From Actinomycetota bacterium (GTDB taxonomy: Bacteria > Actinomycetota > Actinomycetes > Nanopelagicales > Nanopelagicaceae): 47,298 nucleotides of DNA. Below, piece after piece: positions 46,681 to 47,298 of the stretch (position 1 is the first letter of the stretch; each line of letters begins with the position of its first letter). Position numbers and translations under genes: made by a program. Under the pieces are notes generated by a model. That model saw only the letters and a list, made by a program, of their open reading frames with translations. It searched no databases and had not been told where the DNA came from. Location: contig JAPLBE010000007.1 in the NCBI GenBank assembly GCA_026392935.1, positions 1 through 47,298 of the forward strand, written 5' to 3'.

Positions 46681-47298
46681 CTACTCGTTCCAGCCGCCAT
46701 CTCCGGGTGCTGAAGGTTGAATATCGGTTGCTGCAGATGTTGATTGTGTGAAGTCGCGGCCTGCGCCAACATTTGGAGCCATATCAAAGAATCGTGCAAA
46801 GTGAAGTTGTGCAGAAACGGTAATTGTTCGAGTTGGTCCGTTACGGTGCTTAGCAACAATGAAATCAGCTTCACCGGAGCGGTTCTGTGAATCGTACATA
46901 TCATCGCGGTGAAGCAAAATAACTAAGTCGGCATCTTGTTCGATAGAACCAGATTCACGAAGATCTGAAAGCATCGGGCGCTTATCGGTACGTTGTTCTG
47001 GACCACGGTTTAACTGTGAAATCGCAATTACCGGCACATTAAGTTCTTTAGCCATCAACTTTAGTTGACGTGAGAATTCGGAAACTTCTTGCTGGCGGTT
47101 CTCTACGCGCTTCCCTGAAGTCATCAGCTGTAAGTAGTCAATGACAACGAGTTTGAGATCGTGGCGCTGTTTAAGGCGTCGTGCCTTTGCGCGAATTTCC
47201 ATCATCGAAAGATTCGGTGAATCATCAATAAATAGTGGTGCATCAGAAATTTCACCCATGCGGCGAGCAAGCTTTGCCCACTCTTCATCACTGAGTTG
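46681..47298 (-). CDS. dnaB: Replicative DNA helicase DnaB (C-terminal part; 5' end outside window)
   Basis: An open frame of 206 codons reaches the right edge; the first Met seen (47259) is internal. RecA-fold motifs are KLVVIDYLQLM (Walker B), VPVIAISQLNRGPEQR and DLRESGSIEQDADLVILLHR, then FIVAKHRNGPTRTI. The Walker A and N-terminal domains lie beyond the window. It unwinds DNA at the replication fork. No intein signature is present in the visible part. The short acidic C-terminus ends GDGGWNE. Confidence 0.95.
   Translation of the reverse strand, partial: QLSDEEWAKLARRMGEISDAPLFIDDSPNLSMMEIRAKARRLKQRHDLKLVVIDYLQLMTSGKRVENRQQEVSEFSRQLKLMAKELNVPVIAISQLNRGPEQRTDKRPMLSDLRESGSIEQDADLVILLHRDDMYDSQNRSGEADFIVAKHRNGPTRTITVSAQLHFARFFDMAPNVGAGRDFTQSTSAATDIQPSAPGDGGWNE

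Noticed and set aside
46681-47298. Intein in DnaB
   Set aside because: The visible C-terminal helicase motifs are continuous and uninterrupted; the rest of the gene is outside the window and cannot be judged.

Overview
This window looks like a streamlined, moderate-to-low G+C actinobacterial chromosome close to the replication origin. The closest match I can infer is the freshwater acI group (Nanopelagicales, 'Ca. Planktophila'-like). The evidence is the actinobacterial origin-proximal gene order (gyrB-gyrA-tRNA-Ile-tRNA-Ala-ppiA-rhomboid-crgA-trpG/pabA-pknB-pstP), actinobacterial families such as GuaB1, FprA, an Sdh1-type succinate dehydrogenase, a FadE5-like acyl-CoA dehydrogenase and bifunctional-type Dcd, and very tight gene packing. 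The lineage is an inference from gene content; no search was run.

Layout. 1-1926: a secreted glycine-rich repeat protein, cut by the window edge. 2108-5885: tRNA-Arg, guaB1, fprA, a short-chain dehydrogenase and tRNA-Ser(GCT), all on the minus strand. 5963-12481: an envelope or phospholipid locus with a glycosyltransferase, an ABC-exporter-like membrane protein without ATPase, two CDP-alcohol phosphatidyltransferases (one fused in three parts), a divergent sugar/polyol-phosphate nucleotidyltransferase, and a glycosyltransferase-pyruvyltransferase fusion. 12575-18727: an anchored extracellular phosphodiesterase/nuclease, fused PutA, and Xaa-Pro aminopeptidase. 18716-22845: a two-gene Fluc fluoride channel and sdhCAB. 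23003-26767: tRNA-Ser(TGA), a HAD phosphatase, serS, pheA and a glycerophosphodiester phosphodiesterase. 26804-39185: pstP-pknB, pabA/trpG, crgA, an inserted lldD plus iron-sulfur oxidoreductase pair, rhomboid, ppiA, tRNA-Ala, tRNA-Ile, gyrA and gyrB. 39501-47298: a two-component system, htpX-lemA, dcd, fadE, a DMT transporter and the C-terminal part of dnaB.

How the genes work together. Several units serve respiration and use of small organic substrates: PutA (proline), LldD with its membrane iron-sulfur partner (lactate), FadE (fatty acids) and Sdh. Others handle the envelope and division: CrgA, PknB/PstP and the CDP-alcohol locus. Others serve replication and topology: GyrAB, DnaB and Dcd.

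The most unusual features are architectural. All six convergent gene pairs abut or overlap. About a dozen start codons sit 6-7 nt after a TANNNT hexamer, which predicts leaderless mRNAs, including interlocked divergent promoters. The ppiA GTG start lies one nucleotide from the 3' end of tRNA-Ala. The classical pknB/pknA/pbpA/rodA/FHA/pstP cluster has shrunk to pstP-pknB, and gyrBA has no dnaA-dnaN-recF upstream. I found no CRISPR array, transposase, integrase or recognisable defence system.
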